Below are positions 5,401 through 6,694 of a DNA stretch of 6,694 nucleotides, in pieces. Under the pieces are notes generated by a model that was given only the letters and a program-made list of their open reading frames with translations, was not told the DNA's origin and made no database searches. The DNA comes from Flavobacteriales bacterium (GTDB lineage: Bacteria > Bacteroidota > Bacteroidia > Flavobacteriales > UA16), in assembly GCA_002683735.1 (NCBI GenBank), contig NYTZ01000151.1:1-6694 (forward strand), given 5' to 3'. The stretch's first letter is position 1, and the number at the start of each line of letters is the position of its first letter. The position numbers and the translations under genes were made by a program.

Positions 5401-6694
5401 ATCCTTCATGGTCAGGCGGACGACCTTGCAGTCTGGCTTCTTGAGCGCAGTACGGCCCATCCGCGAGTTTTCGCCGCAACAGAACTCAACAATGGTTCGA
5501 GTGGGAGAGGCAACTGCGGCGACGTTTCCGCCACCAGCAGCTTTACTCTTCTTTGTAGGAGGAGGAGCTGGGGGTTCTCCATACTTCTCCTTCCACTCTT
5601 TCCATAGTTCTGCTTTCTCATCAGGGTTAAGTCTCTCCCAGACCTCCGGGAAAACCCCGGGGCAGCGGCCACCCTTTTGATAATTGCGACGTTGGATTTT
5701 ACCCCATCCTTCGATTATCTCATGAGTCTTCGTGAAGATGACGTTACCACATTTTCGTAGGAAACCTTCTATCTTTTCAGATGACTCAGAAGAATCGATA
5801 GCATCACCGGCCACGTCGCCGTTTCCAGCGTCTGGCACAGCGTGCTCTTGCGCGCCGCCTTGTGGAGGCGCCACTGGGACATCAGAATCAGTAGCTTTGG
5901 TGCCCCCCTGAACCGCATCAACTCCATCGACACCCCCCTGGTCAGCCTCATCTTTTTCCTCGAAAGGGTGATGGTTGACCCTCCTGGATGGATTGAGCTC
6001 CTGGAACATCTGGTAGTCCCGTGCAATCCTAAACGGGTACACAGGGGCCTTGGCTCTGTCCCAGACAACCTCATGCACTCTATAGTAGTTGACTACCAGA
6101 GGCTTCTTCGTATCCAACGAAGCGAGGTATTTGTCAGTCTTGAACTGCCGTAGGTCTGCAACCAGATACTCCTTTTTCCACTTTCCACCAACTCGGAGAT
6201 GCCAGCCCAAGAAGATCCCAGGGATCCCTCGTGGGCCAAACTTGGGAAGTTTCTTTCGCAGCGGTTTCGGAGGTAGGAAATGAACCAACGCACCAAAAGG
6301 GATACGATGTCCATCGAACTTTCCAGTTTTGTGACGGTGGTGCCACGCAGAGCCCCCCTCAAACTCGCGTATATTGAGCGCATGACAAAAGTGCTTGATG
6401 GCGAGGGGCCACCATTCAGGGCCTAAACCAGCATGAGCAAGAATGGTTCTGGTACCCTCTTCAACGTGACGTATGCCACGCTCAATTATACTATTATTCG
6501 CTGACATATATGGCGTCGATTGCTCGGCGCACCATCCCAATCGTCTAGCGGCATTCACTAGCTCTTTGGCATTATCACTATAAAAGTGGCACCAAGGACC
6601 AATTCCTTCCGGTCCGGCAAACTGCTGAAGAGCCAGAGTAGCCTCTATTTCGTTCTTATTCCCCAGTGGGGCAGCTTCATACCAACGAGGCTCA
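2461..6694 (-). CDS. pol: Ty1/copia-type Pol polyprotein (integrase-MTase-like-RT-RNase H), 5' end beyond window
   Basis: The complement is open from the right edge (first whole codon 6693-6691) to a TGA at 2463-2461, giving 1410 residues of a longer polyprotein. A GTG at 6558-6556 is not a start: 45 in-frame codons precede it and carry FYSDNAKEL, the integrase second-Asp motif. Numbering from the edge: integrase D40 and E71 (NNSIIERGIR), then an IPFGALVHF / GIPGIFLGW / YLVADL C-terminal region to about 220; acidic Gly-rich linker 235-310; basic helical linker 310-390; methyltransferase-like domain about 398-610; copia reverse transcriptase about 700-970 with Asp829 (QADARKAYTQADM), LDKALYG and YVDD at 931-934; RNase H about 1115-1260 (ADADFAG, TPEAE, EDNQS, ADIFTK); basic tail to 1410. 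In this superfamily integrase precedes RT, which fits copia rather than gypsy. The product would copy the element's RNA into DNA and insert it into the genome. All RT and RNase H motifs appear intact and nothing interrupts the frame, so the copy looks young. Gag, protease and the first integrase Asp are outside the window. Confidence 0.95.
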   Translation of the reverse strand, partial: EPRWYEAAPLGNKNEIEATLALQQFAGPEGIGPWCHFYSDNAKELVNAARRLGWCAEQSTPYMSANNSIIERGIRHVEEGTRTILAHAGLGPEWWPLAIKHFCHALNIREFEGGSAWHHRHKTGKFDGHRIPFGALVHFLPPKPLRKKLPKFGPRGIPGIFLGWHLRVGGKWKKEYLVADLRQFKTDKYLASLDTKKPLVVNYYRVHEVVWDRAKAPVYPFRIARDYQMFQELNPSRRVNHHPFEEKDEADQGGVDGVDAVQGGTKATDSDVPVAPPQGGAQEHAVPDAGNGDVAGDAIDSSESSEKIEGFLRKCGNVIFTKTHEIIEGWGKIQRRNYQKGGRCPGVFPEVWERLNPDEKAELWKEWKEKYGEPPAPPPTKKSKAAGGGNVAAVASPTRTIVEFCCGENSRMGRTALKKPDCKVVRLTMKDDLRTPSGRETAIKAVTENPQVLLWVAIPCTGGCPWQRYNAKRSAETAGKIEEHRIEMRKLWKTLEVVANVNRKNGGKIAIEWPSNCDYWRLDFVNDFMVKYHLIKAKCQGCAFGLCDDHKQPIMKPWTIATDDPVLVRTLEAYKCPGKLVHPHHAPCQGKYTKRTEGYTDTMVKAVHRAWQQSCECAGRAETCAAYPTVTESQEKRPAMMAPVVQPTNLKRHKQRCSPGVPAETAPNNVPRMPLREAERQHRQKVGNPWPMFSAMVAKQLSRKEYENNPEAMNAMMDEVRGLEKLGVWNLATVRSRKDVEREARISKTKKIHVARIFGICVLKGSELPVGHKLRKYKGRYVFQGNQVTDENREVALFNELSSSPATLEGAKAVDVFGLQVGYVIQQADARKAYTQADMVDYVPLNEAREGTMPAETWVVLPPEARPKEWEKLPYKDPVVRLDKALYGHPDAGGAWETHCDKKLQEIGFKPVPNWPSVYYHREWDLLLMVYVDDFKMSGPQKNIEKGWKAIREKLDLDEPGPVDHCLGCKHNVGSATINGKTVRVMEYDVCDFMRQCVTAYKELAGDPAMKLRKVQTPFLPSSDGRGDASEELGESSDDNKGALGGIASSILMKILYGARAARWDLLKAVQLLATRVTKWTLECDKALHRLICYIDSTSDFVLRGYVGDDAAAWRLRLFADADFAGERPGYKSTSGSFLIMSGPSTYFPLSAKSAKQTSVSHSTPEAEIVSAALGIRTVGVPALDLWEFVLQRLVILELMEDNQSTIQVIKTGKNPTMRHISRTHGVNVSWLHDCYARGIFTMTYQTTDGQSADIFTKVFRDSVKWDHARKLIGVGNATVSRVEKNAGAGGAAAEDRDGDVQAPRRHPRIIRVKRNARQELPLPPKISHLWSRVWRRTTYDLKTGDILSRQVIERGKPSGFYRRAFTDGPKDVKVVFDLDKNVVQQQTESSASTSNPGRRVSFAPSSSAN
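2464..2865 (-). other. Basic C-terminal extension of Pol (about 134 residues)
   Basis: Copia Pol usually ends soon after the ADIFTK block. Here the chain continues with an Ala/Gly-rich hinge (NAGAGGAAAEDRDGD), a strongly basic stretch (RRHPRIIRVKRNARQ), a tryptophan-containing part (HLWSRVWRRTTYDLKTGD) and a Ser-rich end. I recognise no domain. Nucleic-acid binding is plausible from the charge but is only inference. Confidence 0.6.
2914..3351 (-). other. Copia-type RNase H domain
   Basis: The conserved blocks appear in the expected order: LFADADFAG followed by GYKSTSGSFLIMSG, the STPEAEIVSAA helix, MEDNQSTIQ, the RHISRTHGVNVSWLHD segment, and QSADIFTK, which normally closes copia Pol. The acidic catalytic residues (ADAD, EAE, EDN) are kept. 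Confidence 0.93.
3607..3622. repeat. GRGD-encoding dispersed repeat, copy 3, inside pol
   Basis: This 16-mer is identical to 95-110. In pol it encodes GRGDA within a Ser/Asp/Glu-rich loop (SSDGRGDASEELGESSDD) between the RT and RNase H domains, where an insertion would be tolerated. Confidence 0.6.
3784..4596 (-). other. Copia-type reverse transcriptase domain
   Basis: Motif A is QADARKAYTQADM, where copia has QxDVKTAFLNGxL. The palm block LDKALYGHPDAGGAWE matches KALYGLKQAPRAW. The catalytic YVDD lies at 3892-3903 within LLLMVYVDDFKMSG. All three catalytic aspartates are present, so the enzyme looks intact. Confidence 0.95.
4823..4835. repeat. Partial copy of the dispersed repeat, inside pol
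   Basis: This 13-mer is identical to 2009-2021 but is read in a different frame, giving GRAETC in the Cys-rich linker just after the methyltransferase-like domain. The change of frame argues that the DNA, rather than the peptide, is what is shared. Confidence 0.4.
4864..5502 (-). other. Cytosine-C5-methyltransferase-like domain inside Pol
   Basis: Between integrase and RT lie about 210 residues that ordinary copia Pol lacks. What is visible: TIVEFCCGENSRMGR, resembling SAM-binding motif I; LLWVAIPCTGGCPWQ with a Pro-Cys (Cys codon 5316-5314), resembling catalytic motif IV; and KIAIEWPSNCDYW with a Glu, resembling motif VI. Their order and spacing (Gly to Cys about 53 residues, Cys to Glu about 52) are roughly those of C5-methyltransferases. 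A Cys/His-rich part follows (CQGCAFGLCDDH, then CPGKLVHPHHAPC). Motif I lacks the usual F-x-G-x-G and motif VI reads EWP rather than ENV, so activity is doubtful. Retrotransposon-borne cytosine methyltransferases are known in Symbiodinium copia elements, but whether this divergent domain is related is inference. Confidence 0.5.
6034..6693 (-). other. Integrase region: end of catalytic core and C-terminal region
   Basis: Only the last two of the three acidic residues are in the window: Asp in FYSDNAKEL (codon 6576-6574) and Glu in NNSIIERGIR (codon 6483-6481). Thirty residues separate them, against 35 in most copia integrases. The STPYMSANNSIIERGIRH block replaces the usual YTPQQNGVVERKNR. The following EWWPLAIKHFCHALN helix and the IPFGALVHF, GIPGIFLGW and YLVADL blocks correspond to the conserved segment after the core in copia integrases. 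Confidence 0.9.

Larger units (their letters stand above)
2461..6694 (-). mobile_element. Partial Ty1/copia LTR-type retrotransposon, dinoflagellate-like
   Basis: The Pol frame defines the element; its limits are not visible. The left boundary is placed at the pol stop because no LTR can be recognised after it. The right side runs off the window before gag and the 5' LTR. If the downstream frame at 1-2374 belongs to the same element, the element covers the whole window. Confidence 0.8.

Noticed and set aside
4735..5607. Plus-strand open frame of 290 codons
   Set aside because: It is antisense to the methyltransferase-like part of pol, has no recognisable motif, and is explained by the intact opposite frame.
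6556..6558. GTG as the start of the Pol protein
   Set aside because: The frame continues upstream for 45 codons to the window edge and includes the integrase FYSDNAKEL motif, so this is an internal valine codon.
1..6694. CRISPR array, tRNA, rRNA or bacterial operon
   Set aside because: There are no regularly spaced repeats and no recognisable RNA gene, and the copia Pol marks the DNA as eukaryotic.

Overview
The window looks like dinoflagellate nuclear DNA, probably from Symbiodiniaceae or a relative. It is read entirely from the minus strand and holds two long, intact open frames, both cut by the window edges. The assignment rests on the type of Ty1/copia polyprotein present. Its integrase motifs, its integrase C-terminal region and an extra IPCTGG/PWQ-type domain between integrase and reverse transcriptase match, from memory, the copia-like polyproteins that are very numerous in dinoflagellate genomes. 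I could not search a database, so the host is an inference.

Right-hand part (2461-6694, minus strand): the 3' two thirds of a copia-type pol gene, 1410 codons without a stop. In order from the right edge it encodes the end of the integrase core (second catalytic Asp and Glu), the integrase C-terminal region, an acidic Gly-rich linker, a domain with cytosine-C5-methyltransferase-like motifs, a copia reverse transcriptase with YVDD, an RNase H with ADADFAG, EDNQS and ADIFTK, and a basic tail of about 130 residues. Gag, protease and the first integrase Asp would lie beyond position 6694. The frame is open to the edge, so the GTG at 6556-6558 is not a real start.

Middle (2375-2460): an 86-base gap between the pol stop and the next start codon. 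It holds a small hairpin and no recognisable LTR, primer-binding site or polyadenylation signal.

Left-hand part (1-2374, minus strand): an open frame of 791 codons starting at a well-placed ATG (2372-2374) and running off the left edge without a stop. It is easily missed because no stop lies inside the window. The protein has a long disordered Gly/Pro/Ala/Arg/Glu-rich N-terminal half, an aromatic-rich compact region (about residues 370-630) of no family I recognise, and a Gln/Gly/Ser/Thr-rich tail. It is clearly richer in G+C than pol.

How they fit together: the second frame lies on the same strand 86 bases after pol, with no visible LTR between. It could be (a) an extra 3' ORF of the same element, (b) the Gag-like first ORF of a following unit in a head-to-tail array, or (c) a host gene next to the insertion. 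A short GGCGTGGAGACGCG-type motif encoding Gly-Arg-Gly-Asp recurs in linker segments of both frames, which hints at a shared history.
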